Counted from the stretch's first letter, positions 24,228 through 33,794 are shown. The stretch: 64,000 bases of DNA from CAZFDT01 sp964518335 (GCA_964518335.1 CAZFDT010000025.1:3802-67801); one strand, 5' to 3'. Translations and numbers: made by a program. Notes: generated by a model not told the origin, from the letters alone.

Positions 24228-26591
24228 ATGACTGCCAATCCACTGACGCCCATCCCACCCATCGGCCCCACGACCGCGATCGGTCCGCCGCCGACGGCCA
24301 CGCGCTTTAAGCCCCTGGACCCCATCAAGGTCCTCCGCCAGTACGCGCGCCTGCTCATCATCAGCGGCGTCATCGGCATTGTGCTGGGCGTGGCCACCTG
24401 GGCCATCCTGTGGAAGACCTCGCCCAAGTACAGCTCCGTCGCCCAGCTCGTGGTCACGCCCCCCAAGTCCTTCCTGGGCGAAGCGCAGGCCGACCGGGGC
24501 ATGAGCAACGATCAACTGTCGATCTTCATCCGCACCGAAATCTATCGCATCCTCTCCGAGGACGTGATCGGCAACGTCATCAAGCAGGAAGACGTCCGCG
24601 CCACCTCGTGGTTCAAATCCTTCGGCGGCGACGCCCAGAAGGCCCGCGAGCGTCTGCAGGTGGATCTGACCGCCGCCCCGCTGCAGGGCACGTCGCTGAT
24701 CAGCCTGTCGATGACCGCGAGCGAGGGCCGCGACGCCCAGGTCATCCTCGAAGCGCTGACCAAGGTTTACCTCGATCAGCTCAACATGCAGATGATCACG
24801 CAGGGCACGCAGGACCTGAGCAACCTGCGGCGCCTGTCGGACCGCTTGGACAGTGAGCTGCAGCTTCTGGGCGACCGCATGCGCGACTTCCGCCAGCGGC
24901 ACGACCTGGGCGCGATGAAGGCGGCCAACAACGAGGCAACGATCGAGTACAACCTGATCGTGCAGGAAGACTCCAAGTTGCGTCTGGCCGTGGACCGCGC
25001 CCGTGCGTCGTACCAGGGCCTGCTCCAGGCGCAGCAGCAGGGCGTGGTGCTCGAGCCCAGCCCCGAGGACCTGCAGATCGTCCAGGCCGACCCCGCCATC
25101 CGCTCGCGCGACGAGCGCATTCGCTCGCTGCGCGAGGAGCGCGAGGTGCAGCGCAACCGCCTGGGCGAGCACCACCCGTACATCGCGCAGATCGACCAAC
25201 GGATCGAAGCCACGCGCTCCGAGCGGCAGCGCGAGCTGGAGCGGCTGCTCCAGGAACTGCAGGCGGTCAAGCTCGACAAGGCGGGCAGTCTCGCCCAGTC
25301 GATGGAGGGCATGGTCAAGGACCTGGAGCCCAAGCTCACCGCCGCGCGCATGCGCATGAACGACCTGTCAAACAAGCTCGCCGAGTTCGCGGCGATGGAA
25401 GAGCAGTTGACCACGACCAAGGATCGCAAAGGCAAGGTCGAGGAGAGCATCTACATTCTCACCGCCAAGCAGGGCACCGAGGCGCGGGTGCAGCGTCAGA
25501 CCACGCCCACCACGCCCGAACTGGTGTTCCCGCGTATGGCGGTGGTGATCCCCGGCATCACCATCCTCTTTCTGGGCGCGGTGACGGGCATCGTCTTCTT
25601 GATCGAGCTGCTGGATCAGCGGATCAAGAGCCCGACGGACGTGAAGCTGCTGCCCAACGCCGAGCTTCTGGGCGTGCTGCCCGACGGCGGGGAGGACCCC
25701 TCCGGCAGCGTGCCGATCGAAAGCGTGGTCAAGCACTACCCGACGGGCCTGATGGCGGAGAGCTTCCGTCACGTGCGCACGGCGCTGCTGACGCGCATGG
25801 ACCGCCGCGGGTACAAGACACTGGTGGTTGTCGGCGCCAAGCCGGGCAGCGGCACGTCGGCGATCGTGGGCAACCTGGCGCTGTCGCTGGCGTACAACGG
25901 GCGCAAGGTGCTGGTGATCGACGCCAACTTCCGCCGGCCGACGCAGCACCAGATGTTCGACGTGCCGCGCGAGCCGGGGCTGGTGGACGTGCTGCAGCAC
26001 GGGGCGAGCCTCGACCGGGCCATTCGCCAAGTCAACGAGCCGTCGCTGTCGGTTCTGCCGGCGGGCACCGGTGAGGACGCGCCGCCCGAGCTGCTCGAAG
26101 GCCCGCAGTTCCGCCGCATGCTCACCACGTTCGAGGCCCAGTACGACATGGTCATCATCGACGCGCCGCCGGCGCTGCTGGCGTCGGAAGGCCAGTTGCT
26201 GGCCAAGCACGTCGATGCCCTGGCCCTGGTCGTGCGGGCGATGAACGATAAGCGCGGCATGGTCGAGCGCATGTTGCGCGTGCTCGACGGCCAGCGCGCC
26301 GACGTGCTGGGCATCGTGCTCAACGGCGTGCGTTCGACCGCCGGCGGCTACCTCCGCCAGAGTTACCAGGAGTTCTACCGCTATCGCAGCGGCGCGACCT
26401 CCAAGGCCGCCTACGGCGCCCGCCGCACCGTCCGCGCCGCCGCAGCCAAAGCGACCAACGGCAACGGGCACGGCGACGAGCCGACCAACGGCGAACAAGG
26501 CGGCGACCGCGCCGCGGTCGTCTCCGCCAAGGCCGACGACGAAGTCGAAGCCCAGATCGACTCGGATGACGAACTCAACGACCGCCGGTGA
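24228..26591 (+). CDS. Wzz-type polysaccharide co-polymerase with degenerate BY-kinase domain
   Basis: 787 residues. N-terminal Wzz domain: TM1 ~43-63, a periplasmic coiled coil (~180-400) with the ELERLLQELQ heptads, TM2 ~436-461. The C-terminal half (~510-720) is a CpsD/CapB/GumC-type P-loop domain with Walker A' VLVIDANFRRP and Walker B MVIIDAPPA. The Walker A region reads AKPGSGTSAI where active BY-kinases have PGxGKST: the phosphate-binding Lys is replaced by Thr543. The tail has a few tyrosines (YLRQSYQEFYRYR) and a Glu/Asp-rich end. It probably controls chain length or export of a surface polysaccharide in the inner membrane; kinase activity is doubtful. Confidence 0.87.
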   Translation: MTANPLTPIPPIGPTTAIGPPPTATRFKPLDPIKVLRQYARLLIISGVIGIVLGVATWAILWKTSPKYSSVAQLVVTPPKSFLGEAQADRGMSNDQLSIFIRTEIYRILSEDVIGNVIKQEDVRATSWFKSFGGDAQKARERLQVDLTAAPLQGTSLISLSMTASEGRDAQVILEALTKVYLDQLNMQMITQGTQDLSNLRRLSDRLDSELQLLGDRMRDFRQRHDLGAMKAANNEATIEYNLIVQEDSKLRLAVDRARASYQGLLQAQQQGVVLEPSPEDLQIVQADPAIRSRDERIRSLREEREVQRNRLGEHHPYIAQIDQRIEATRSERQRELERLLQELQAVKLDKAGSLAQSMEGMVKDLEPKLTAARMRMNDLSNKLAEFAAMEEQLTTTKDRKGKVEESIYILTAKQGTEARVQRQTTPTTPELVFPRMAVVIPGITILFLGAVTGIVFLIELLDQRIKSPTDVKLLPNAELLGVLPDGGEDPSGSVPIESVVKHYPTGLMAESFRHVRTALLTRMDRRGYKTLVVVGAKPGSGTSAIVGNLALSLAYNGRKVLVIDANFRRPTQHQMFDVPREPGLVDVLQHGASLDRAIRQVNEPSLSVLPAGTGEDAPPELLEGPQFRRMLTTFEAQYDMVIIDAPPALLASEGQLLAKHVDALALVVRAMNDKRGMVERMLRVLDGQRADVLGIVLNGVRSTAGGYLRQSYQEFYRYRSGATSKAAYGARRTVRAAAAKATNGNGHGDEPTNGEQGGDRAAVVSAKADDEVEAQIDSDDELNDRR

Positions 26592-26632
26592 TCGCGCGGC
26601 AGACCCGCCGCCAAGCCTCGTGAGGTACGCCC

Positions 26633-27619
26633 TTGTCGCAGACCTGTCTGATCACCGGCGGGGCGGGATTCATCGGCTCCCACCTGGCCCAGCGCCTTGC
26701 TGCACTTGACCGGCGGGTGATCGTCATCGACGACCTGTCCACGGGCCGCCTGACCAACATCGCCGCGCTCATCGACGCCGGCGTCGTCACGTTCATCCAG
26801 GGCCGCGTCAGCGCCGTGCTGCGCGAGCAGCCGCAATTGATGCACGGCGTCGAGCAGGTCTATCACCTGGCCGCGTCGGTCGGCGTCAAGCTCGTCGTCG
26901 ATGACCCCGGCCGGATGGTCCGCAACAACATCGAGGAGACCGCCGCGGTGCTCGACGCCGCCGAGGTCGCGCCCCATGGCGGGCCCAGGGTGCTCATCGC
27001 CTCATCCAGTGAGGTCTATGGCCAGTGCCCCGTGTTGCCTCTGCGCGAGGACATGACGCTGGTCTATGGCCCGACCACCGCGTCGCGCTGGAGCTACGGC
27101 ATGGCCAAGGCCTTGGACGAGCACTTAGCGCTCCACGGCCCGGGCAACAAGCCCCGCCGCTGCCTGGCGGTCCGCCTCTTCAACACCATCGGCCCGCGCC
27201 AGGTGGGGCACTACGGCATGGTCGTGCCCCGCATGATCGACAAGGCCCTGCGCCACGAGGCGATCGAGGTCTATGGCGACGGCCGGCAGACGCGCACCTT
27301 CTGCGACGTGCGCGACGTGGTCGGAGCGATGACCGCGTTATTGGACGATGACGCCAGCCTCGGTCGCGTGTATAACGTAGGGTCGGATCGTCCGTGGACG
27401 ATCGACGCGCTGGCCGACCTGGTGCTCGAACTCACGGGCAGCCGCGGCGGCAAGCGTTACGTGTCGTACGAGTCGGTGTACGGACCGGGGTTCGAGGATC
27501 CGCCCCAGCGCCTGCCGGATCTGAGCCGTATCCGAACCGCGATCGGGTTCGAGCCGACATATACGTTGGAAGGGACGTTGCGATCGATTCTGGGGTTGGA
27601 TGCCGACCGGGCGGCCTAG
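26633..27619 (+). CDS. NAD-dependent sugar-nucleotide epimerase/dehydratase
   Basis: 328 residues from a TTG at 26633. This is the only workable start, because an in-frame stop lies at 26621-26623; GAGG precedes it by about eight bases. Extended SDR fold with the NAD-binding GGAGFIGSH, the IDDLSTG acidic end, catalytic SSSEVYG and YGMAK (Tyr-x-x-x-Lys). The C-terminal segment (EVYGDGRQTRTFCDVRDVV) is typical of UDP-glucose 4-epimerase, UDP-glucuronate decarboxylase and dTDP-glucose dehydratase relatives; the exact substrate cannot be set. It presumably supplies a sugar nucleotide for the adjacent exopolysaccharide machinery. Confidence 0.87.
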   Translation: MSQTCLITGGAGFIGSHLAQRLAALDRRVIVIDDLSTGRLTNIAALIDAGVVTFIQGRVSAVLREQPQLMHGVEQVYHLAASVGVKLVVDDPGRMVRNNIEETAAVLDAAEVAPHGGPRVLIASSSEVYGQCPVLPLREDMTLVYGPTTASRWSYGMAKALDEHLALHGPGNKPRRCLAVRLFNTIGPRQVGHYGMVVPRMIDKALRHEAIEVYGDGRQTRTFCDVRDVVGAMTALLDDDASLGRVYNVGSDRPWTIDALADLVLELTGSRGGKRYVSYESVYGPGFEDPPQRLPDLSRIRTAIGFEPTYTLEGTLRSILGLDADRAA

Positions 27620-27645
27620 ACGACGGTTGCGCGCGAGAGGCACTG

Positions 27646-28953
27646 ATGCGGGCGTGGCTGCTGGCCAACGTGACGAACACCGCCGACGCCGCCGCCGATG
27701 CGGCGAAGGAAAGCGATTCCATCGCCAACGTCGTCGGGCCCTACATGGGCGTGTTCTTCATCGCCTACTTTATCGCCTTCTTCGCCACGCCGCTCATGCG
27801 CTGGCTGGCCGTCCGCAACGGCATCATCGACTGGCCCGACCTCAAGCGCAAGAACCACATCGAGCCCATCGCCTACCTCGGCGGCGTCGCCATCCTCCTG
27901 GGCTGGCTCATCGCCGTCGAGTGCAGCACCTTCGTCACCCCCGCACGCGGCATGCACGGCCAGCACGTGTTCTTCCCCATCACCATCGTCGTCGGCGCCG
28001 CCCTCGTCTGCCTCACCGGACTCTTCGACGACGTGTACGGCATCAGCCCCCGTGTCAAGGTCGGCGGCCAGCTTCTCGCCGCCGCCGCCATCGCAAGCCA
28101 GGACGTCGGCACCCAGATCGTCACCGACTTCTTCAGCATCATCAACATCACCAGTGCCCCGCACTGGCTCATCTACATCCTGGGCACAGTCATCATCGCT
28201 GTGTTCATCGTCGGCGCCTGCAACGCCGTCAACCTCCTCGACGGGCTTGACGGCCTGGCGTCGGGCGTCACCGCCATCTCCTGCGTCGGGTTCCTCGTCG
28301 TCGCCAGCTTCATCGCCCTGCAACTCGGCGACGCCGGCGGCACGGACGCCAAGTTCAGCCACATCCGTCTGGTCATGTGCCTGGCGATCATCGGCGCGAT
28401 CATGGGCTTTCTGCCCTACAACTTCAACCCCGCCAACATCTTCATGGGCGACGCCGGGTCGCTGCTGCTGGGCTACCTCGCCGCCACGACCATGCTGCTG
28501 TTCGCCCACGTGCCCAGCAACAGCCTCATCCTCGTCACCGCCTGCCTCATCATCTTCGCCCTGCCCATCACCGACACGGCGCTGGCGATCTTCCGCCGCA
28601 AGCTGCGCGGCCAACCCATCTTCCACCCCGACAACCAGCACATCCACCACCTGCTCCGCCGCTCCGGGCTCACCGTCCGCCAGGCCGTCGTCGCCATGTA
28701 TTTCATCAGCGCCGGATTCGCCACCGTCGGCTGCACCATGGTCTGGATGCGCTTCCAGTGGCGCTACATGCTGGCGGTCTTCTTCGTCCTGTTCGGGTTC
28801 GTGATCGTCACGGCGTACAAGATCGGCCACCGCATGCTTGTCGCCGAGCAGATCCAGCACGGCCAGGCGCCCCTCGCGCCGCCGCCGCCCGAGCCGACGC
28901 AGCCCGCCAAACCCGCCCCTTCGTCGCCCGCTTCCACCGGCAACGCCGCCTGA
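27646..28953 (+). CDS. Undecaprenyl-phosphate sugar-1-phosphate transferase (WecA/MraY type)
   Basis: 435 residues from the ATG at 27646 (GAGAGG upstream). Polytopic GT4/MraY-family protein that moves a sugar-1-phosphate (often GlcNAc-1-P) from a UDP-sugar to undecaprenyl phosphate, starting polysaccharide assembly. Visible motifs are FDDVYGISPRVK, NLLDGLDGLASG (the DGxDG catalytic region), NIFMGDAGSLLLGY and HIHHLLRRSG with the His cluster that marks the WecA/TagO subgroup rather than MraY. About ten or eleven TM helices, then a Pro/Ala-rich cytoplasmic tail. It ends the exopolysaccharide run begun by the exosortase. Confidence 0.9.
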   Translation: MRAWLLANVTNTADAAADAAKESDSIANVVGPYMGVFFIAYFIAFFATPLMRWLAVRNGIIDWPDLKRKNHIEPIAYLGGVAILLGWLIAVECSTFVTPARGMHGQHVFFPITIVVGAALVCLTGLFDDVYGISPRVKVGGQLLAAAAIASQDVGTQIVTDFFSIINITSAPHWLIYILGTVIIAVFIVGACNAVNLLDGLDGLASGVTAISCVGFLVVASFIALQLGDAGGTDAKFSHIRLVMCLAIIGAIMGFLPYNFNPANIFMGDAGSLLLGYLAATTMLLFAHVPSNSLILVTACLIIFALPITDTALAIFRRKLRGQPIFHPDNQHIHHLLRRSGLTVRQAVVAMYFISAGFATVGCTMVWMRFQWRYMLAVFFVLFGFVIVTAYKIGHRMLVAEQIQHGQAPLAPPPPEPTQPAKPAPSSPASTGNAA

Positions 28954-29034
28954 GTCGATTCCCGCGTGCAGAAGGCGGTTCGCCGCCTATGATGATGGCG
29001 TCGCGGGGCTTGATCGACGACCCCTTTCGAATGG

Positions 29035-30210
29035 TTGGCCGTGAACGGGACACGGTGCATCTCGAGGACGCGAAGTCGGGTCGTGCTGGCGACCATAGGC
29101 GCCGCGGCGATCGCTTCGACACTGCGCGCCCAGTCGGCGATGGAGTTGAGCTTCGGCGTGATCGATCCGCCCGTCGTCGCCCAGCACGACATCACCGTCC
29201 GCGCCCTGACGAGCAACCACCCGCAGGACCCCAGGCCCCTGCCTCTGGAGTGCAGCGGCATGGCGTGGCTCGACGCCCCCGGAGGCGGCCGGCTGCTCAT
29301 CACCAGCGATCGGCACGAGCACGTGGTGTTCACCGCTGCAGTGGACCCATCGCAAGCCCGCGTCGAGATGCCCGTGGCCCAGACGATCATCCACAACGAG
29401 AAGTGGCTGCTCAACGACGCCGAGGCCGTGACGGTCAAGCGCAGCGGCGGCGACCAGCTCGCATACGTGCTGTGCTCGCAGAGCAACGCGCCCGATGGCG
29501 AGTCGGCGCCCAACCGCCGCCTGTTCGCCCGCATCCGCGTCGGCGCGTCGGGCCAGATCGATCCGACCGGCGTCGGCGTCATCAGCGCCGAGCCGCTGCG
29601 CGCGGCGCTGCTGTCGCACCTCGACGCCCTGCACGTGGCGCCCTACGTCGCCTTCAACGTGCCGCAGAAGCTCAACACGACGCGCGGCATCAACATCGAG
29701 GGCATCGCGTGGACGCCCGGTCAGCCGCGGCTGCTGTGCGGACTGCGCAACCCGCTGGCGGGCGACGACGCGATGGTCGCCGTCGTCGAGGGCGTGGACG
29801 AGGCGTTCGACCGGGCCGACCCGTCGCTGCTGACGCTGGTGGACCTGTTCCGACTGGACCTGGGCGACCGGGGCGTGTCCGACCTGGCGTGGGACCCGGT
29901 GACGCGCGGCTACCTGATCGCCGCGGCGCGCAGCAACGGGCCCAAGCTCACCGAGCGGCAGCCGTATCCGCTGACCGACCTGGACAGCGCCATCTTCTGG
30001 TGGAGCGGACACAAGGCCGACGACCCGGTTCTTGTGGCCAAGGTGCGCGACCTCAACGTCGAGGCCATCTGTCGCGTGGGCGAGACCGACCTGATCGCCA
30101 TCGGCAGCGACGAAGGCGACGTGAGCGAAGGCCGCGTGGCCCGGCAGAGCGTGGTGATGCTGGTGCATTTCACGGGATTTGCCGCACGCCTGACGGGAGG
30201 CGCGCCATGA
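29035..30210 (+). CDS. DUF3616-type secreted protein
   Basis: 391 residues from a TTG at 29035; a GTG two codons later is equally possible. A weak signal peptide (RSRVVLATIGAAAIASTLRAQ) suggests export. The body resembles the DUF3616 beta-propeller-like family: ECSGMAWLDAPGGGRLLITSDR, NIEGIAWTPGQPRLLCGLRNPL, VSDLAWDPVTRGYLIAA and NVEAICRVGETDLIAIGSDEG repeat the pattern of a strand followed by a polar turn. The function of the family is unknown to me. Its stop overlaps the next ATG (ATGA at 30207), so it is probably translated together with the membrane Ser/Thr kinase. A shared signalling role is possible. Confidence 0.72.
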   Translation: MAVNGTRCISRTRSRVVLATIGAAAIASTLRAQSAMELSFGVIDPPVVAQHDITVRALTSNHPQDPRPLPLECSGMAWLDAPGGGRLLITSDRHEHVVFTAAVDPSQARVEMPVAQTIIHNEKWLLNDAEAVTVKRSGGDQLAYVLCSQSNAPDGESAPNRRLFARIRVGASGQIDPTGVGVISAEPLRAALLSHLDALHVAPYVAFNVPQKLNTTRGINIEGIAWTPGQPRLLCGLRNPLAGDDAMVAVVEGVDEAFDRADPSLLTLVDLFRLDLGDRGVSDLAWDPVTRGYLIAAARSNGPKLTERQPYPLTDLDSAIFWWSGHKADDPVLVAKVRDLNVEAICRVGETDLIAIGSDEGDVSEGRVARQSVVMLVHFTGFAARLTGGAP

Positions 30211-31739
30211 GTGAAACGGCCGCGGCCAAGACGGGTCTGATCCAGCCGGAGGTGTTCGAGGCGAGCCTGGTGGTCAACGGCGAGGCCGACGACCTGGGCG
30301 ACACGGCGATCGTGCCCGCGGCGGAAGAGCCGCGGCGCAAGCCCGGCGAGCCGGCGTGGGCGGGCAAGACGCTGTCGCATTTCCGATTGCTGCGCCAGCT
30401 CGGCGAAGGCACGATGGGGCTGGTGATCCAGGCCGAGGACATGCACCTGGGCCGACTGGTGGCGCTGAAGGTGCTGCGCAAGCGGATCGAAGGGCTCGAC
30501 GAGACGCGGCGGGTCGAGCAGTTCCTGCGCGAGGCGCGGGCGGCGGGGCGGCTGGACCATCCCAACGTGGCGCGGGTGTTCGAGATCAATCAGCACAAGG
30601 GCTGGTGGTACATCGCCACCGAGCTGCTCGAGGGCGGGACACTGCACGACGTGGTGCGCGCCGCCGGACCGCTGACGGCGGCCCGGGCGTGCCCGATCAT
30701 CGCCGACGCCGCCGCCGGGCTCGCCGCCGCGCATCAGGCGGGCATGACCCACCGCGACATCAAGCCATCCAACCTCATGCTCACGCGCACCGGCCGGTGC
30801 AAGGTGGTGGACTTCGGACTCGTGCGCGTCGAGGACCCCGACGATCCGTTCGACTTCACCGAGCAGGCCGTGGGCACGCCGCACTACATGGCGCCGGAGA
30901 TCATTCGGCGGCAGGCGCCCACACCGCTGGCGGACGTATACGGCCTGGGCGCGGTGCTCTACTTCGCGCTGACCGGGCGGCCGCCCTACACCGCCAAGGC
31001 GATTCAGGACGTGCTGCGTCAGCACCTCAAGGCCCCGCGCCCCGACGTGCGCGACAGTTGCCCTGCCTGCCCCGAGTCGCTGGCCAAGCTCATTCAGCGC
31101 GCCATGGCCGTCGAGCCGCAGGAACGGCCCAACGCCGCCACGTTCGCCCTGGCGCTGCGCGCCGAGAGCATCGGGTCCGACGCGGCCCATGACCCGCTGG
31201 TGATGGACGCCGCGGGCTCGTCCGTACTCATCGACGCCCTGGCGCACGGAGCGGCGGCGCGATCGGCGGCGGGTCTGGACATGGGCAGCCGCCTGAGCCT
31301 GCCCGATCGCAGTACCGTGCGTGGCGGGGCGGTGTGGGAGTGGCTGCCGCGCATCTCGGCGCTGGCGCTGTTGCTGGTGCTGCTGGGTGCGGGCGTGTGG
31401 TGGGGCTGGGGCCGATGGTCAGCCCGTCACGGCTCGACGCCGGCGCCGCAGGTCGCCGACCGCGCCGCCTTCGCCGCACGCTTCGCCGACGCCCCGCCGG
31501 GCTACGGCACCGCGCCGCCGGGCTTCGCGCCCGTGCGCGTGGATCCCCTGCAGCGCAAGCCCGTCGCCACATGGGTCGATCGCATCGACATCGCCGCCGC
31601 CGCCTACGTCGCCGCACGCGACGGCCGCCACTACTACCACGTCACCGACCCCCGCGCCGCCCTGATCGGCCCGGACCAACTCGTCAGCTACGCCACCGAG
31701 TCCCACGCCCAGACCGACGGCAAAATGCCGACACAGTGA
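30207..31739 (+). CDS. Membrane serine/threonine protein kinase
   Basis: 510 residues. Cytosolic Hanks-type kinase domain (~50-325): glycine loop LGEGTMGLV (~64), ATP-binding Lys in VALKVL (~87), catalytic HRDIKPSN (~182), DFGLV (~203) and APE in YMAPEII. One TM helix at ~382-402 (ISALALLLVLLGAGVWWGWG), then a ~105-residue extracytoplasmic domain of unknown type rich in Ala and Pro (DAPPGYGTAPPGFAPV). All catalytic residues are present, so it should be active. It overlaps the DUF3616 gene. A long upstream extension of this frame is a shadow of the previous genes. Confidence 0.92.
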   Translation: MSETAAAKTGLIQPEVFEASLVVNGEADDLGDTAIVPAAEEPRRKPGEPAWAGKTLSHFRLLRQLGEGTMGLVIQAEDMHLGRLVALKVLRKRIEGLDETRRVEQFLREARAAGRLDHPNVARVFEINQHKGWWYIATELLEGGTLHDVVRAAGPLTAARACPIIADAAAGLAAAHQAGMTHRDIKPSNLMLTRTGRCKVVDFGLVRVEDPDDPFDFTEQAVGTPHYMAPEIIRRQAPTPLADVYGLGAVLYFALTGRPPYTAKAIQDVLRQHLKAPRPDVRDSCPACPESLAKLIQRAMAVEPQERPNAATFALALRAESIGSDAAHDPLVMDAAGSSVLIDALAHGAAARSAAGLDMGSRLSLPDRSTVRGGAVWEWLPRISALALLLVLLGAGVWWGWGRWSARHGSTPAPQVADRAAFAARFADAPPGYGTAPPGFAPVRVDPLQRKPVATWVDRIDIAAAAYVAARDGRHYYHVTDPRAALIGPDQLVSYATESHAQTDGKMPTQ

Positions 31740-31761
31740 TGAGCGGCGTTGTGGCCCCATG

Positions 31762-32175
31762 TCAGAACCGGAAGCGGGTGCGGAGTTCGGGGGGCATCAT
31801 CGGGCAGGCGTCGGTGGGGCGGGCAAAAAGCCAATGGCGGACGGCGGCGACGGTGCGGTAGCCCAGGTCGCGCACGGGGCGAGGGATGACGCGCAGCAGG
31901 CGGGCGCGGGTGGTGTGGCCCAGGCGGTCGAGGATGTGGGCGACGGCCGAGGAACGCGTGAGCAGGCGGCCGTCATGGGTGTGGACGACGATCGAGTCGG
32001 GCAGGGCGGTGCGTTGGGCGTCGCTGACGAGGGTCTTGAGGAACTCGCCCTGCAGGGGGGAGAAGATGAAGTGCTCGCCCGCGGCGTCCTCGCGCAGTAC
32101 CCACAGGACGGTGCGGTGGCACAGGCCGCAGTGCCCGTCGTAGAAGATCACTTCCTGGCCGTTGGGTGGCGTCAT
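31762..32175 (-). CDS. DCC-family thiol-disulfide oxidoreductase-like protein
   Basis: 137 residues. The N-terminal strand and turn read IFYDGHCGLCHR, the DxxCxxC signature of the DCC (DUF393) family, with a thioredoxin-like fold. It probably acts on thiols in the cytosol; no partner gene is evident. It converges on the kinase gene with 22 bases between stops and is divergent from the CapK-like gene. Length is normal for the family. Confidence 0.85.
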   Translation of the reverse strand: MTPPNGQEVIFYDGHCGLCHRTVLWVLREDAAGEHFIFSPLQGEFLKTLVSDAQRTALPDSIVVHTHDGRLLTRSSAVAHILDRLGHTTRARLLRVIPRPVRDLGYRTVAAVRHWLFARPTDACPMMPPELRTRFRF

Positions 32176-32375
32176 GGTGGGAATCTAGGGCAAGTCCGCC
32201 AGTTGTGCGGGGAGTTTTCCACATGATATGCGACATGGCCGCGTCGCCCTATTGGACCGGCGCGGAGACGCTCCTAGAATGGCGCTGCATCGCCCATGCT
32301 TGCGTACGTCACGGTTGGCGTGGCGTGCCCGCAATGGTGGTTTGCGGCATGCCCTCTGCAACGGAGTGACCCGAA

Positions 32376-33794
32376 GTGAGCGCGACACTCGGCGAGCGAC
32401 TGCACGGTGGGCTGTACCTCCTTCTGCAAGACCTGCGCGGCAGGCCCATCCGGCGACTCGTGCGCCAGTTGCAGGCATGGGAGGCCCTGGACAAGGCGGC
32501 CTACGCGGCGCTGCGACGGCAACTGCTCGAGCAAGCGCTGACCTATGCGTGGGAGCACGTGCACTTCTACCGCAGCGGGGCATGGCGGCGGGCGCTGGCG
32601 GGCCGTGCAGCGACGGAACTGACGGCGTGGCCGGTGCTGGAAAAACAGGTCGCCATCGATCGCGCGGCGGAGTTGGAGGCCCGGCCCCGGCCGCGCGGCT
32701 CGTGGCACCGGATCAGCTCGGCGACCAGCGGCCAGCCCCTGCGCCTGGCGCTGGACCCGGCCGGCGCCGCCTGGAGCTGGGCCAACGAGTACCGCGCGCT
32801 GCAGTGGCACGGCATCGGCATGGGCGTGCGCACCCTCATCTCCATGCACAACATGTACCAGCGACCCCGCGAGCGCACCGTCCTCGACTGGGTCCGCAAC
32901 CGCAAGGCGTGCTTCGCCGACCACCTCACGCCCGAGCGCCTGGACGGTCTGGCGCGATGCCTGGTGGGCGGCGGGGTGAAGCTGTGCTGGGGCCTGCCCT
33001 CGGTCATGTTCCAACTCGCTCGGCACGTGCGGGCGCGTCACCCGGACGCGCCGCTGCAGTTGACCGACGTGGTCAAGGTCGGCGGCGAGCCGCTCTACCC
33101 CTTCCAGCGCCGCGACATCCAGGCCATGCTCGGCGGGCGCGTCGTGCAGAACTACGGCTGCACCGAGGCCGGGTCGATCACCAGCGAGTGTCCCGCCGGC
33201 CGGCTGCACGTATTCGACACGCACGTACACGTCGAGGTGTTCGACGGCGACCGACCGCTGCCCCCGGGCGAGTTCGGCGACCTGGTGGTCACCTCGCTGA
33301 CCAACCGCGCCATGCCGCTGGTCCGCTGTCGCGTGGGCGATCGCGGCCGGCTGTCGCCCGACCCGTGTCCGTGCGGCATGCCCCACGCCGTGCTCGATGA
33401 AATCCAGGGCCGCAACACCGACATGCTCGTGGCGTCCGACGGCGGCACGGTGCATGGCTCGGAACTGGGCCGGCGACTGGACGGCTTCTTCGCGCACACG
33501 CCGCCGCGACAGGCCCGACAGGTGCAGTTCCAGCAGATGGACCCGATCCACTGGCACATGCTCGTCGAGGCCGACGACGACGTGACCGTGGAAACCATTG
33601 ACCGCCTGGCCGCGATCGTGCAGACGACCTTCGGCGCCGCCTGCCGCATCACGACCCAGCGCGTGGACATGATCCCGCGCGAGCCGTCGGGCAAGTTCCG
33701 CTACTACCGCACGCGCCCGCCGACCCAGACCGACGCCGCCCGCCCCGCCCTGGGCTCGCCACACACGCGGCCCAGCAACACCCGCGCCCCGTGA
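32376..33794 (+). CDS. CapK/PaaK-like adenylate-forming enzyme
   Basis: 472 residues from a GTG at 32376, with ACGGAG about ten bases upstream. ANL-superfamily relative of phenylacetate-CoA ligase and CapK. Visible motifs are SSATSGQPLRL (phosphate loop), GEPLYPFQ, the acyl-binding YGCTEAG, VGDRGRLSPDPCPCG (with a CxC pair) and the C-terminal EPSGKFRYY lysine segment. It probably activates a carboxylic acid with ATP; the acid and the acceptor are unknown. CapK-type proteins often work in capsule synthesis, but no such genes adjoin it here. The last ~35 residues are a Pro/Thr-rich tail. Confidence 0.82.
   Translation: MSATLGERLHGGLYLLLQDLRGRPIRRLVRQLQAWEALDKAAYAALRRQLLEQALTYAWEHVHFYRSGAWRRALAGRAATELTAWPVLEKQVAIDRAAELEARPRPRGSWHRISSATSGQPLRLALDPAGAAWSWANEYRALQWHGIGMGVRTLISMHNMYQRPRERTVLDWVRNRKACFADHLTPERLDGLARCLVGGGVKLCWGLPSVMFQLARHVRARHPDAPLQLTDVVKVGGEPLYPFQRRDIQAMLGGRVVQNYGCTEAGSITSECPAGRLHVFDTHVHVEVFDGDRPLPPGEFGDLVVTSLTNRAMPLVRCRVGDRGRLSPDPCPCGMPHAVLDEIQGRNTDMLVASDGGTVHGSELGRRLDGFFAHTPPRQARQVQFQQMDPIHWHMLVEADDDVTVETIDRLAAIVQTTFGAACRITTQRVDMIPREPSGKFRYYRTRPPTQTDAARPALGSPHTRPSNTRAP

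Noticed and set aside
28377..30206. Upstream extension of the Ser/Thr kinase frame
   Set aside because: Arg/Pro/Ala-rich shadow sequence over the transferase and DUF3616 genes. The kinase start at 30207 overlaps the previous stop and fits the family.
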